DNA of 21,731 nucleotides from Betaproteobacteria bacterium (GCA_016704895.1 JADIZG010000043.1:1-21731); one strand, 5' to 3'; positions 1 to 11,283 are shown, counted from the stretch's first letter. Translations and numbers: made by a program. Notes: generated from the sequence alone by a model not told the origin.

Positions 1-664
1 TGCGTTCGCGCCGAGGTCGCCCTTGCCGACGCGCGACACCGACCGGACGTGACGCGGCTGCCGCCCCGGGCCGGCACGACGCGGATCACGACGTCATCGC
101 TGAAACCGAACCACGTCGACGTCGCCGTCGCCTCGATGCGCCCCAAAGACGCGTCGGTGGCGACGGTCATCACCAGCGGGCGCGCCGCGGCAAGCTGGTG
201 TCAACGCGACGTCAGGCGCCTTCGCGACGACGATCGGCACGATGTCCGGGTAGGCGGCGCGCTGCGCGCTCGCGGCCGTTTCGCCTGCGTAGCCTGCCGG
301 CACGGGCGCGGCTGCGCGAAGCGGCAGGATCGCGTCGAACGCGGGCGGATTCGCGGTGTCGGTCGTGATGTCGTTGATCAGCGGCAGTGCGCGCCTGAAG
401 CAGCGGTACGAGGGGAACTGCCGCGGCGGACGCGGCCAGCACGAGCGCGACGACGAGCGCGCGTGGCCCGCGTGCACGGAGCCGGGGAACGAGCAGCGCG
501 ACGAGCGCGAGCGTCATGACCCCGAAGGTGATGTAGGTGCCCCACCGGAGGATCGTGAATCCGGCTCGCCAATCCCAGACGCCGAAGCGCGTGCCGAAGC
601 CCGACGCGACGATGGCAAGGGCCGCCGCGAGGGCGAGCACTGGCAGGGCGCGAGCGACGCTCAC
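1..664 (-). pseudogene. DUF1499 family membrane protein, partial at the window edge, frame broken
   Basis: The protein begins at a GTG (664-662) preceded by a GGGGGAGAA ribosome site. The first ~90 residues hold about three hydrophobic membrane segments and the family pattern FGVWDWRAGFTILRWGTY. The frame then changes near 385-392, and PLINDITTDTANPPAFDAIL, the DUF1499 hallmark, continues in a second frame. Near 196-204 it shifts again to TVATDASLGRIEATATST and WFGFSDDVVIRVVP. Near 48-52 one base seems missing, because VRSVSRVGKGDLGANA follows in yet another frame and runs off the window. Function of the family is unknown; it is membrane-anchored with a soluble C-terminal domain. Since every segment is well conserved and there are no in-frame stops other than those caused by shifts, sequence error is more likely than true decay. 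Confidence 0.8.
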
Positions 665-967
665 CGCCTTCTCCCCCGGCTCCCCGTCCCGGTCGCCGAG
701 ATACCCTTCCTCGTCTCGCGGCGGCCGGGGACAGGAACGCAGGTCCCATCGCGACCTCACGGTGTCGGCGACGCGGAACGCGACCCCGTCCCGCCGGGAC
801 TTCAGCGTCGGCAGGATCTCGATCCGCGGCGAGAACGGGAAGGCGGGAATGAGGAAGATCGTCAGGGCGCCCATCGTGGCAGCTCGCGTGGCAGCCGAGG
901 ATCGTCTCACATCGCCGGCCGCTGACGCGAGCCCCCGGCCGGTATGGCCGACTCGATTCGACGGCGA
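665..967. other. no recognisable gene
   Basis: This gap lies between the DUF1499 start and the GT4 end. Frames stay open on both strands because of the high GC content. A minus-frame stretch that begins around 878 (MGALTIFLIPAFPF) continues into the DUF1499 frame, but I recognise no family in it. With frame errors common nearby, a small damaged gene cannot be excluded. Confidence 0.4.
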
Positions 968-985
968 ATGCCGGCAGGCCGGCAT
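968..985 (-). terminator. possible hairpin terminator after the glycosyltransferase cluster
   Basis: Perfect inverted repeat ATGCCGGC-AG-GCCGGCAT, just downstream of the likely GT4 stop on the minus strand. No T-tract follows, so intrinsic termination is uncertain; it could simply be a stable 3' end structure. Confidence 0.35.
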
Positions 986-996
986 CGACCGCGCGG

Positions 997-2168
997 CTAC
1001 TGACGCCCGCCCCTCCGACAGGCGGCATGCGCCGCGTGACCCTGTCCACGTGGCGATCGGTCGTCAGTTCCGCGAGCGCGCGAACGCGTGCCGACGCACC
1101 CATTCGCTCCGCGAGATCGCGGTCTCGCACGACCTGTTCCAGTGCCCGCGCGAGCGCGCCCGCGTCGCCCGCCGGCGCGAGGTATCCCGTCGCGCCGGGC
1201 TCGACCTGCTCGGCCAGGCCGCCACTCTCGCTCGCCACCACAGCGGTCCCGCGCATCATCGCCTCGGCAGCGACGAGACCGAACGGCTCCTCCCAGCGCG
1301 AGGGCACGGCCTGCACCCAGGCCGCGCCGAGCGCGCAGGTTCCGCCTGCTCCTGCGCAAGCTGGCCGAGGAAGGCGACGGCGTCGCGGATGCCCAGCTCG
1401 GCCGCGAGGCCGCTCGAGCCCGATCCGCTCGGGGCCGTCCCGGCCACGATCAGCCGCACTCTCGGGCCTGCTCGCGCAGGAGCACCATCGCGTGCAGGAG
1501 AACGTCGACCTTCTTGGGCACGAGGCGGCCCGCGAAGCCGATCACGGGCTTCGGCCCGAGCGGCGGGCGCAGAGGACGTACCGGCACGCCGTTGGGGATC
1601 GCCTCGTCGACGCGGATGCCTTCGGCCCGCAGCCGCCGCGCCACCCATTCGCTGTTGGCGACGACGCGATCGAACCCGTCGAGCGCCGTCATCCGGCGCT
1701 GCACGAACGCGCGCCACGCCGGGCCACGACATGCAGCCCGCCGCATGGCGCGACGCCCGCCCGATAGCGGCAGGGCGTGCCGTCGGGCAGCGTCTTCGTG
1801 CTGATCGGGCAGACGAGGTTGTAGTTGATGACGTGGAGCAGGCTCGGGAACGGCCGCAGCGGGCAGGACCAGCGGCGACAGCTGCGTCAGGAACATCTTT
1901 GACGCACGACGTCCGGCCGGAAGTCCCGCAGCACGGTGCGCAGGCGCGCCACCGCGTGCGGATTCGCCGCCTGCAGCACGCGCCGCAGCGGCGATACCGT
2001 GCCGAAGCAATGCTCGTCGGACACGAGCGGCAGCGGCAACGGGCGCGCGGTGCTCGTGAACAGGATCGCCTCGTGTCCCCGGCTGCGCAGCGCGTCGCGC
2101 AATGCCACGATCATCACTTCGGCGCCGCCGCTGAGCGTGCCGTAGTCGTGCAGCAGGAGAACCCGCAT
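997..2168 (-). pseudogene. GT4-family glycosyltransferase, frame broken about six or seven times
   Basis: The start ATG (2168-2166) opens MRVLLLHDYGTLSGGAEVMI, the N-terminal Rossmann half of a GT4 enzyme with its acceptor-side GGAE. Pieces in changing frames then follow in the right order: KMFLTQLSPLVLP, SLLHVINYNLVCPISTKT, AGCMSWPGVA, FVQRRMTALDGFDRVVANSE, IGFAGRLVPKKVDVLLHAM, VRLIVAGTAPSG, and VPSRWEEPFGLVAAEAMMRG, the C-terminal donor-binding E-x7-E region. Breaks lie near 1897-1906, 1861-1863, 1738-1750, 1709-1714, 1455-1464 and 1330-1340, possibly also 1020-1040. At 1861 removing one C from CCC restores LVLPLRPF. The reconstructed length is ~390 residues, normal for the family. The enzyme would move a sugar from a nucleotide donor onto a glycan; acceptor unknown. 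The stop is uncertain: TAG at 997-999 is the nearest plausible one. It starts 8 bases after the preceding GT2 stop, so co-transcription is likely. Confidence 0.8.
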
Positions 2169-2176
2169 CGCGGCGC

Positions 2177-3149
2177 CTAGGCCATGAAGCGCGCGCGGTC
2201 CGCGGCGTCCAGGTGCGGCTCGCGATCCAGATCGTAGAGGCCGGCCTTCACGGCGCTGCGGCCCGCGCCGAACGCGAAGCCCGTGGCCTGGGCGACGGCG
2301 TCCAGCACCAGCGCGAGCGCGAGCAGCGGCGCGATGACCGGCATCTCCGCGCGGGGGTGCGCGCAGCCCCGGCCACATCGCGCGCAGCCGGAGCAGCGGA
2401 AAGGCCGGGCTTGCCACCGCGTACAGCATTCTCCGCCCGCGCGACCATCCCCCGGCACGCGCGCGCGTGTCGGCGGACGCGCGTCCCGAGTGGAAGCGCA
2501 GCCGCAGCATCGAGCGCGTCAGCGAGGGATTGAGGTGCCGCATGCGTGCGCCGGTCTCGCGAAAGAAGCGATGGCCGTCGCGCCTCAGCGTGTCGAGGAG
2601 CCCGCCGTCGCGCGCGAGCACGTCGGGCAGGCCGTCCCCGAAAGCGAGCAGCACGTCGCGCCGGAAGGCCGAGTTATTGCGCGGGATCCGCGCGACCTCG
2701 CCGCCTCGCGCGGTCTCGTCGTGCCGGCCGTAGGTCATCAGGTGCTCGACCCAGCTCGTCGCCGTGTTCGTGTTCGCGTTCGTGATGATGCTGCCGACGG
2801 CCGACCACGGCCCCTCGAACGCGCGCACGATCGCGGCGGCCCAGTCCGGCTCCGGATACACGTGGTTCTCGAGCAAAGCGACGAGCGGGGCGGTCGCGGC
2901 GCGGATGCCGGGGACGAACGCGCGCTCCACTTCGTCGAACGGCCCGATGTCGAGGCGGCGGCAATGCGCGAATCCGGCGGTCTCGGCGGGAGCGAGGTCG
3001 TCGAACGAACTCGCCTCCGGGCCGATGAGGATGACCTCGACGCGCTCCGCGATCGTCTGCGCGCGCAGGTGCAGCAACGTCCCCCGCACGGTCCTGCCGC
3101 GACCGCTCGTGGCGACGAGCACCGTCAGCGCGGGCGCTGCCGCGGTCAC
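2177..3149 (-). CDS. GT2-like glycosyltransferase, second of two, with one frame break
   Basis: GTG (3149-3147) is preferred as start: it overlaps the previous stop as GTGA and has GGAG seven bases upstream; an ATG at 3176 in frame is the alternative. The N-terminal part (LTVLVATSGRGRTVRGTLLH) looks like a GT-A fold. Around residue 105 the usual acidic DxD site reads LLENHVYPEPDW, so metal/donor binding may differ from classical members. NNSAFRRDVLL follows. A five-C run (2353-2357 on the plus strand) shifts the frame; with four Cs the protein continues LRAPRAEMPVIAPLLALALV, a hydrophobic segment, and ends in DREPHLDAADRARFMA, giving 323 residues exactly. The C-terminal hydrophobic stretch suggests membrane association. 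Substrate unknown. Confidence 0.75.
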
Positions 3150-4035
3150 GCGTCCGCTCCGTCCCTGCGTCGCCATCGCGCACGCCAGGGCGCGCGCGGC
3201 GCGGCGAGGAACCAGCCGCCGTTGTAGCAGGCCACGCCTGCGACCAGCAGCGCGAGCAGGTAGGCGGCTTCGCCTCGCGACAGGCCGAGGCGTCGACGGT
3301 GTCGCGGAAGATGCGCAGCCGCTCGGCGTTCCGCAGCGGCCGCGCGGGCACGATCGCCGAATAGCGGCGCGCACTCCTGCCGTAGAGCCAGGCCTTGCGG
3401 AAGTAGACGGCGGCCCGGTCGATCTCGAGGTGGTCGACCACGGCGTCCGGCTGGTAGCGAACCGCATCCACGCCCCAGCGGGCGAGCACGCGGTGCACGA
3501 AGATGACGTCGGAGCCGCGCGCACCCTCGTCGAACATGCCGACCGCGTCGAACGCGTCGCGCCGCGCCGCCATGTTGTTCGTGTGGCCGTAGTAGACGGC
3601 GGGGTCCCGGCTCCGGAGGACGAACAGTTCCTTGCGGTGGTCGTACTCGCCGAGGAGCCGCACCGCCGTCGTCGTCCCGGCGGGGCGGTCCCGGCCCATC
3701 ACTACCTGCACGGACGGATCGTCCAGCGGCGACGTCAATCGCCGCAGCCAGTCCGGCCGGGGGACGCAGTCGCCGTCGGTGAAGACGATCCATCGCCCCC
3801 GTGCCTGCGCGAGGCCGTGGTTGCGGGCGGCGTACGCGCTCTGCCTCGGCTCGGCGAGGAGCCGGACGGTCGCGTGGCGACGCGCGACGGCCGCCGTGGC
3901 ATCGGTCGAGTTGTTGTCGACGACGATGATCTCGCGCGAGCGCGCCGGCAGGTCCTGCCGCTCGAGGCCGTCGAGGCACGCATCGAGTGTCCGCGCGGCG
4001 TTGAACACCGGTACGATGATCGTGATGTCGGTCAT
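3146..4035 (-). CDS. GT2-family glycosyltransferase, first of two, with one frame break
   Basis: ATG (4035-4033) overlaps the oxidoreductase stop as ATGA, indicating translational coupling. The start TDITIIVPVFNAARTLDACL, then IIVVDNNSTDAT and WIVFTDGDCVPRPDWL, give a classical GT-A fold with the metal-binding DGD near residue 92. NNMAARRDAFDAVGMFDE follows, typical of acceptor-side residues of polysaccharide GT2 enzymes. Near 3294-3297 the frame shifts; adding back one C (GTC CGA CGC) gives VRRLGLSRGEAAYLLALL and a C-terminal hydrophobic segment ending at 3146. The corrected gene is exactly 297 codons, so a single missing base explains everything. Likely cytoplasmic face of the membrane; donor sugar and acceptor unknown. 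Confidence 0.8.
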
Positions 4036-5114
4036 GGCGCGACGCGGATGCCCTCGCCCGCCGAGCGCTCGGCCGCGAGCACGACCGCGAGGCTCGCCAT
4101 CCCGTCGTCGAGATCGGGCTTCGCGGGGCCGCCGCCGCGCGCCGCCGCGACGAACGAGTCGAGCGCGAGCGCGAACGTCTCGTCCCGGGGCGGAAACAGT
4201 GCGTCGCGCAGTGCGAGCGGGGTCCGGCCGGCGACGTCCAGCGCCGTCCGCAGGCGCGCCGCCCCCCGGAAGTCCCGCCGCTCCGGCAACCGGTGCAATC
4301 GCGACGAACGGTAGCGGTCGAACACGAGCCCGCCCCGCGTGCCGTGGACCTCGATCCGGTCCTCCTCCGTCGCCGCGAGCGAGGCGCACAGGCAGACCAG
4401 CGGCCCCGTCGACAGCCGCAGCGCCGCGACGGTCGTGTCGCCTTCGCTCCGCGCAGACCTCGTGAGCGCGCTCACCTCGACGATCTCCGCGTCGAACAGG
4501 AACCGCACGAGATCGACCTGGTGGCTCGCCAGGTCGAGCAGCGCGCCTCCGCCGGATTCGCGCGCACGCTTCCACGCCGGCAGCGTGCGTTGCGCGCCCG
4601 CGAAGGCGGTCCGGACCAGCGTCACGTCGCCCACGCGCCCGCGCGCGACCTCGTCCTTCAACGCCAGCGCGAGCGGGTGGAAGCGATGGTTGAAGCCGAC
4701 CATCCCGACGGTGCCGGCGCGTCGCCACGCGTCCAGCATCCCGCGTCCATCGCCGGCGGAGATCGCGAGCGGCTTCTCCACGTAGACGTGCAGGCCCCGG
4801 GCGAAGCCCGCCACGGCCGCGCGCGAGTGCAGCGCGGGGGGCAGGCAGATCACGATCGCGTCGAGCGGATGCGCGTCCAGCAGCTCGGCGAAGTCGGCGT
4901 GGAACGAGGCGGTACCCGGCGCGAGGGTCAGGCACGCGGCGCGCGCATCGGCCATCGGTTCGGCGACCGCGACCAGATCGACGCCTGGCATCGACGCGAG
5001 GATCGGCAGGTGGAAGCGTCGCGCGATGCGTCCGGCCCCCAGCAGGCCGACGCGCAATCGGCCCCTGGGCTCGCCTGGGCGCGGCGCGCGGGCGATCGCG
5101 GCTTCTTCCCTCAC
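4032..5114 (-). CDS. Gfo/Idh/MocA-family NAD(P)-dependent oxidoreductase
   Basis: Intact 360-residue protein. An N-terminal Rossmann fold begins at about residue 20 (RVGLLGAGRIARRFHLPIL, GxGxxA dinucleotide site). The family's catalytic region appears as YVEKPLA near residue 113, followed by GMVGFNHRFHPLA. The substrate-domain motif GGGALLDLASHQVDLVRFLF carries the conserved Asp and His of the family. The start is a GTG (5114-5112); no better start sits close to the Rossmann fold. It lies 33 bases after thrH and overlaps the next gene by ATGA. Members of this family oxidise or reduce sugars and related alcohols. Beside three glycosyltransferases, a nucleotide-sugar or sugar-modifying step in polysaccharide synthesis is the most likely job, but the exact substrate cannot be read from sequence. 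Confidence 0.9.
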   Translation of the reverse strand: MREEAAIARAPRPGEPRGRLRVGLLGAGRIARRFHLPILASMPGVDLVAVAEPMADARAACLTLAPGTASFHADFAELLDAHPLDAIVICLPPALHSRAAVAGFARGLHVYVEKPLAISAGDGRGMLDAWRRAGTVGMVGFNHRFHPLALALKDEVARGRVGDVTLVRTAFAGAQRTLPAWKRARESGGGALLDLASHQVDLVRFLFDAEIVEVSALTRSARSEGDTTVAALRLSTGPLVCLCASLAATEEDRIEVHGTRGGLVFDRYRSSRLHRLPERRDFRGAARLRTALDVAGRTPLALRDALFPPRDETFALALDSFVAAARGGGPAKPDLDDGMASLAVVLAAERSAGEGIRVAP

Positions 5115-5147
5115 TGCGCATCCGCCCGGCGCAACGTGGCCGTCCGC

Positions 5148-5756
5148 TCAGCCTGCCGCGAACGCCAGGTCGATCTCGCGGCGCAGCTCGTCGTAGCTCC
5201 GCGTCACCGGGAACTGCGGGAATTCGCGGATCACGTTCTCGGGCGGATGGAACAGGATGCCGCCGTGCGCCTCGGCGAGCATCGCGGTGTCGTTGTAGCT
5301 GTCGCCCGCGGCGACGACCCGGAAGTTCAGCTCCTTCAGGCGCGTCACCGCCTCGCGCTTCTGCTCGGGCATGCGCAGTCGGTAGTCGGCGATCATGCCG
5401 TCGTCGTCGACCACGAGCGAGTGGCAGAAGAGCGTCGGCAGCCCGAGCTGGCGCATGAGCGGGCGCGCGAACTCGTAGAACGTGTCCGACAGGATGATCA
5501 CCTGGTAGTCGCCTCGCAGCGCGTCGAGGAAGTCGCGCGCGCCCGGCATCGGTCCCATCGCGGCGATCACGTCCTGGATCGCGGCGATGCCGAGCCCGTG
5601 CCGCTTCAGGATCGCGAGCCGCGCCTTCATCAGCTTGTCGTAGTCGGGCTCGTCGCGCGTCGTGCGCCTGAGCTCGGGGATACCGGTGCGTTGGGCGAAT
5701 TCGATCCAGATCTCGGGGACCAGGACGCCTTCGAGGTCGAGGCAGACGATGCGCAT
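5148..5756 (-). CDS. thrH: ThrH: bifunctional phosphoserine phosphatase/homoserine phosphotransferase
   Basis: 202 residues, close to the ~205 of characterised ThrH. HAD motif I is at the very N terminus (CLDLEGVLVPEIWIEFAQ, nucleophile Asp7, with the ThrH-typical Glu9 instead of the second Asp of classical SerB). Motif II is ILSDTFYEFA and motif IV is AAGDSYNDTAML. ThrH of Pseudomonas removes phosphate from phosphoserine and can move it to homoserine. The start ATG at 5756 was chosen because the DLEG motif must lie at residue ~7; the frame stays open upstream but reads as non-coding. It heads the cluster with the oxidoreductase and glycosyltransferases. Whether it serves amino-acid synthesis there or acts on another phospho-substrate is unknown. 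Confidence 0.9.
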   Translation of the reverse strand: MRIVCLDLEGVLVPEIWIEFAQRTGIPELRRTTRDEPDYDKLMKARLAILKRHGLGIAAIQDVIAAMGPMPGARDFLDALRGDYQVIILSDTFYEFARPLMRQLGLPTLFCHSLVVDDDGMIADYRLRMPEQKREAVTRLKELNFRVVAAGDSYNDTAMLAEAHGGILFHPPENVIREFPQFPVTRSYDELRREIDLAFAAG

Positions 5757-5853
5757 GGAAGGACAGGAAGGATTCGGGGAACGGGAAGTCCGGGGGGCAG
5801 GGTCGCCGCAGGGGGGCGTGGCAGGACACGGGTCCCGCAGCGCGAGTGCCGGC

Positions 5854-5859
5854 ATTCTA
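5854..5859 (-). promoter_or_regulatory. possible -10 element for the thrH cluster
   Basis: The minus strand reads TAGAAT about 98 bases before the thrH ATG. No convincing -35 is seen at the expected spacing, so this is only a candidate. Confidence 0.25.
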
Positions 5860-5936
5860 GACAATTCGCCGGCGGGCGGGTGGCGACACCTGCCGGGTGG
5901 CGGGAACGGCCCCCGGTCAAGCGCCGAGTCTCGCAG

Positions 5937-5993
5937 ATCGGCCTTCAGCCCGACAAGGTCCAAGGCGAGATGCACGTCGGCCTGAAGGCCGAC
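5937..5993. repeat. REP-like inverted pair (BIME-like) between the phosphate operon and thrH
   Basis: One perfect hairpin, GTCGGCCT-GA-AGGCCGAC (5976-5993), faces a near-copy in opposite orientation, ATCGGCCTTCAGCCCGAC (5937-5954), with 21 bases between. This head-to-head pair of GTCGGGCT..-type palindromes resembles the dispersed REP sequences common in proteobacteria and spread by RAYT-type transposases. It lies 17 bases past the stop of the phosphate operon, so it may also act as a 3' end or terminator. No transposase is present in the window. Confidence 0.6.
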
Positions 5994-6010
5994 CCACGGG
6001 GAACGGAACC

Positions 6011-6661
6011 CTACTGGTTCTCGAGCACGATCTCCTCGATCGTGTGCGCGGCCCGCTTGCAGTTGTAGAGGACGTCCTCCTGCGCCGTGTAGAAGCGGCG
6101 CATCTTCATCGCGTGCCAGGCGGCGGCCTCGTCGCCCTCGACGGCGAAGAGCTTCGTGATCGCCTCGCGCATCGTGGCCGCGCCGCGATCCTCGAGCGCC
6201 TCGACCTCGTGGCAGAGCGCGGTGACCTCGGCCTGGCGCTTGCGGTCGGCGAGCGCGACGACGGCGCGATGCAGCCGCGTGCAGGCGTCGGCGCCCAGCG
6301 ACGCCATCACCCGCGCTTCGGAGGTCGAGCTCTCGATCTGGTACATCCGAACCGCGTTGGCGACGCTCTGCAGCGTGTCGAGCACGCGGTCGAGGTCCTT
6401 CATCAGCGTGTGCATCTGCTGACGGTTGAGCGGCGTGGTGAACGACTCGTACAGCAGACGGATGTACTGCGCCTTGATGTCGTCGGCGCTGTTCTCGTTG
6501 ACGTTCACCTCGTCGATCAGCGCCGCCGGGTCCTGCACGCCGGGGGCGCCCAGCGCCGTCAGCAGCCGCATCGTGGCGTTCGCGCCGCCGACCAGCCGAT
6601 CGGTGTGCGAGGCGAGGAGCTGGAAGAACGTCCCGCGCTTCGGCATCACCGTCTTGAGCAT
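6011..6661 (-). CDS. DUF47/PhoU-like phosphate-transport accessory protein (distal copy)
   Basis: 216-residue, all-alpha PhoU-like protein; last gene of the pit operon, 14 bases after pit. It shares with the other copy (7729-8367) the blocks FTTPxNRxQxHTL, VANAVxMYxI, LGADACxRLxRAV and TIEEI at the C terminus, so the two are paralogues. PhoU/DUF47 proteins form two three-helix bundles, each with an E/DxxxD metal motif. The first is present (NENSADDIK, about residue 50). The second, IESQADRIQR in the other copy, is LEDRGAATMRE here, with the Asp replaced by Ala. A weakened second metal site is therefore likely. DUF47 partners of PiT are thought to control phosphate uptake; direct role here is inferred from position. 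Confidence 0.9.
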   Translation of the reverse strand: MLKTVMPKRGTFFQLLASHTDRLVGGANATMRLLTALGAPGVQDPAALIDEVNVNENSADDIKAQYIRLLYESFTTPLNRQQMHTLMKDLDRVLDTLQSVANAVRMYQIESSTSEARVMASLGADACTRLHRAVVALADRKRQAEVTALCHEVEALEDRGAATMREAITKLFAVEGDEAAAWHAMKMRRFYTAQEDVLYNCKRAAHTIEEIVLENQ

Positions 6662-6675
6662 GGCGCGGCCCGCGG

Positions 6676-7689
<1,014 letters not shown>

Positions 7690-7728
7690 GGCGGGAACGC
7701 GTCGGCCGGGTTCTTGCGGGGCCGCCGC

Positions 7729-8367
7729 CTACGTGTTCTCGATCAGGATCTCTTCGATCGTCTTGGCGGCGTCCTCGCAGCGGTCGAGGACCTCCTCCTG
7801 GAGCGCGTAGAACTCGCGCATCCTGAGTGCCGTCCAGACGCTCGCCTGCCCGCCGAAGAGCGCGGTGATCGCCTTGCGCTGGATGCGGTCGGCCTGCGAC
7901 TCGATCGCGTCGATCTCCTTGCACAGGTCGACCGTCTCGTCCCGGTGCGTCTTGTCCGGCAGCGCGATCACGGCGCGGTTCAGGCGCATGCACGCGTCGG
8001 CGCCCAGCGCCGCGAGCTCGCGCGCCTCGACCGTCGATTCCCTGATGTTGTACATCCCCACGGCATTGGCGACGTCCTGGATCGCGTTGAGCACCAGGTC
8101 CAGCTCGATCGTCAGCGTGTGGATCTGGTCGCGGTTGATCGGCGTGGTGAACGAGCGGTGCAGGAGCTGGATCAGTTCGTACTTGAACTTGTCGCCGGCC
8201 TGTTCGTTGAGGTTGACCTCCGCGATCAGCACCGGGATGTCCTCGGTGCCGTTGCCCAGGCCGTTCATCAGGCGCAGCACGGCGTTCGCGCCGGCGACGA
8301 CCCGGTCGGAATGGGCCGCCAGCAGCTCGTAGAACTCCTTGCGCTGCGGCATCAGGCTGCTGAACAC
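7729..8367 (-). CDS. DUF47/PhoU-like phosphate-transport accessory protein (proximal copy)
   Basis: First gene of the phosphate operon; 212 residues. The GTG at 8367-8365 is chosen as start because a strong GAGGAG ribosome site lies seven bases upstream; an ATG five codons further in (MPQRKEF) is the alternative. Both PhoU-type metal motifs look intact: NEQAGDKFKYEL near residue 50 and IESQADRIQRKAI near residue 150. The sequence is clearly paralogous to the distal copy at 6011-6661. It is predicted to be cytoplasmic and to work with the PiT protein. An alternative, that it acts in phosphate signalling independent of transport, cannot be ruled out from sequence. Confidence 0.92.
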   Translation of the reverse strand: MFSSLMPQRKEFYELLAAHSDRVVAGANAVLRLMNGLGNGTEDIPVLIAEVNLNEQAGDKFKYELIQLLHRSFTTPINRDQIHTLTIELDLVLNAIQDVANAVGMYNIRESTVEARELAALGADACMRLNRAVIALPDKTHRDETVDLCKEIDAIESQADRIQRKAITALFGGQASVWTALRMREFYALQEEVLDRCEDAAKTIEEILIENT

Positions 8368-8440
8368 GGGGTCTCCTCGATGCGACGGCCGATTCCGGAT
8401 CCGGTGTGTCGGGACCGCGCGATGGTGCCGCCCGGGCCCC

Positions 8441-8454
8441 GGGGGGGGGGGGGG
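8441..8454. repeat. run of 14 G (C on the transcribed strand) in the leader of the phosphate operon
   Basis: Fourteen consecutive G residues follow CCCGGGCCCC. The run lies about 74 bases upstream of the DUF47 GTG and downstream of the candidate promoter, so it would be in the mRNA leader. Runs this long slip easily in replication and in sequencing. Confidence 0.9.
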
Positions 8455-8531
8455 AAGCGCGGGGTCCAGGACGTCGCCGAGTTCGGGTCGCAACGCCGGG
8501 CATCGACGCGGCAACCCCGTGCGCGCGGTCG

Positions 8532-8572
8532 AGCATACGCGGCGAACCCTCGCCGTCATTGACGCGGGTCAA
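8532..8572 (-). promoter_or_regulatory. candidate FNR/CRP-type activated promoter for the DUF47-pit-DUF47 operon
   Basis: On the minus strand TTGACCCGCGTCAA (8559-8572) is a perfect TTGAC-N4-GTCAA dyad, close to the FNR/Anr consensus TTGAT-N4-ATCAA. Exactly 21 bases later comes TATGCT (8532-8537), a fair -10. This spacing fits a class II site centred near -41.5. The predicted transcript starts near 8525, about 158 bases before the first gene. The regulator is inferred from motif similarity only. Confidence 0.4.
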
Positions 8573-8635
8573 GTCGGAGGTGGCGCATGCTCCGCCGCCG
8601 ATTTGTCGCGCGAGCGCTTCGGTCGAGAAATGCAA

Positions 8636-8658
8636 ACGCCCCGCACTGGGCGGGGCGT
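8636..8658 (-). terminator. rho-independent terminator of rpoD
   Basis: Nine-base perfect stem ACGCCCCGC / GCGGGGCGT with a five-base loop, 60 bases past the rpoD stop on the minus strand. It is followed by TTGCATTTC, a short T-rich tail. Confidence 0.75.
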
Positions 8659-8673
8659 CTGGTCGTGCATGGT

Positions 8674-8691
8674 GTCCGGCCGTGGCCGGAC
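8674..8691 (-). terminator. second hairpin after rpoD
   Basis: Perfect inverted repeat GTCCGGCC-GT-GGCCGGAC between the rpoD stop and the main terminator. There is no T-tract, so it probably supports the neighbouring terminator or protects the 3' end. Confidence 0.45.
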
Positions 8692-8717
8692 CCGTCGGCG
8701 CTCGCGCCGATCGCGGC

Positions 8718-11187
<2,470 letters not shown>

Positions 11188-11283
11188 GGGCATCCTGACG
11201 GTGACGGCGTCATCGCCCCGGGGGCGGACCGGGACGGCGGGGCGCAGACCTTGCGAGGTGAGGGCGGCGCGGGAAAACTTCAA

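Noticed and set aside
1..2400. Degraded genes as remnants of a real pseudogene island or mobile element
   Set aside because: No transposase, integrase or direct repeats are seen, and conserved residues persist between indels, which favours sequencing error.
2674..5829. Very long minus-strand open frame (over 1000 codons) across GT2, the oxidoreductase and thrH
   Set aside because: Only its right part (the GT2 frame) has protein-family sequence. The rest is Arg/Ala-rich read-through over intact genes in other frames, a high-GC effect.
4293..6068. Plus-strand open frame of ~590 codons opposite the oxidoreductase and thrH
   Set aside because: Arg/His/Glu-rich shadow of the real genes on the minus strand; no motif, and it spans non-coding sequence.
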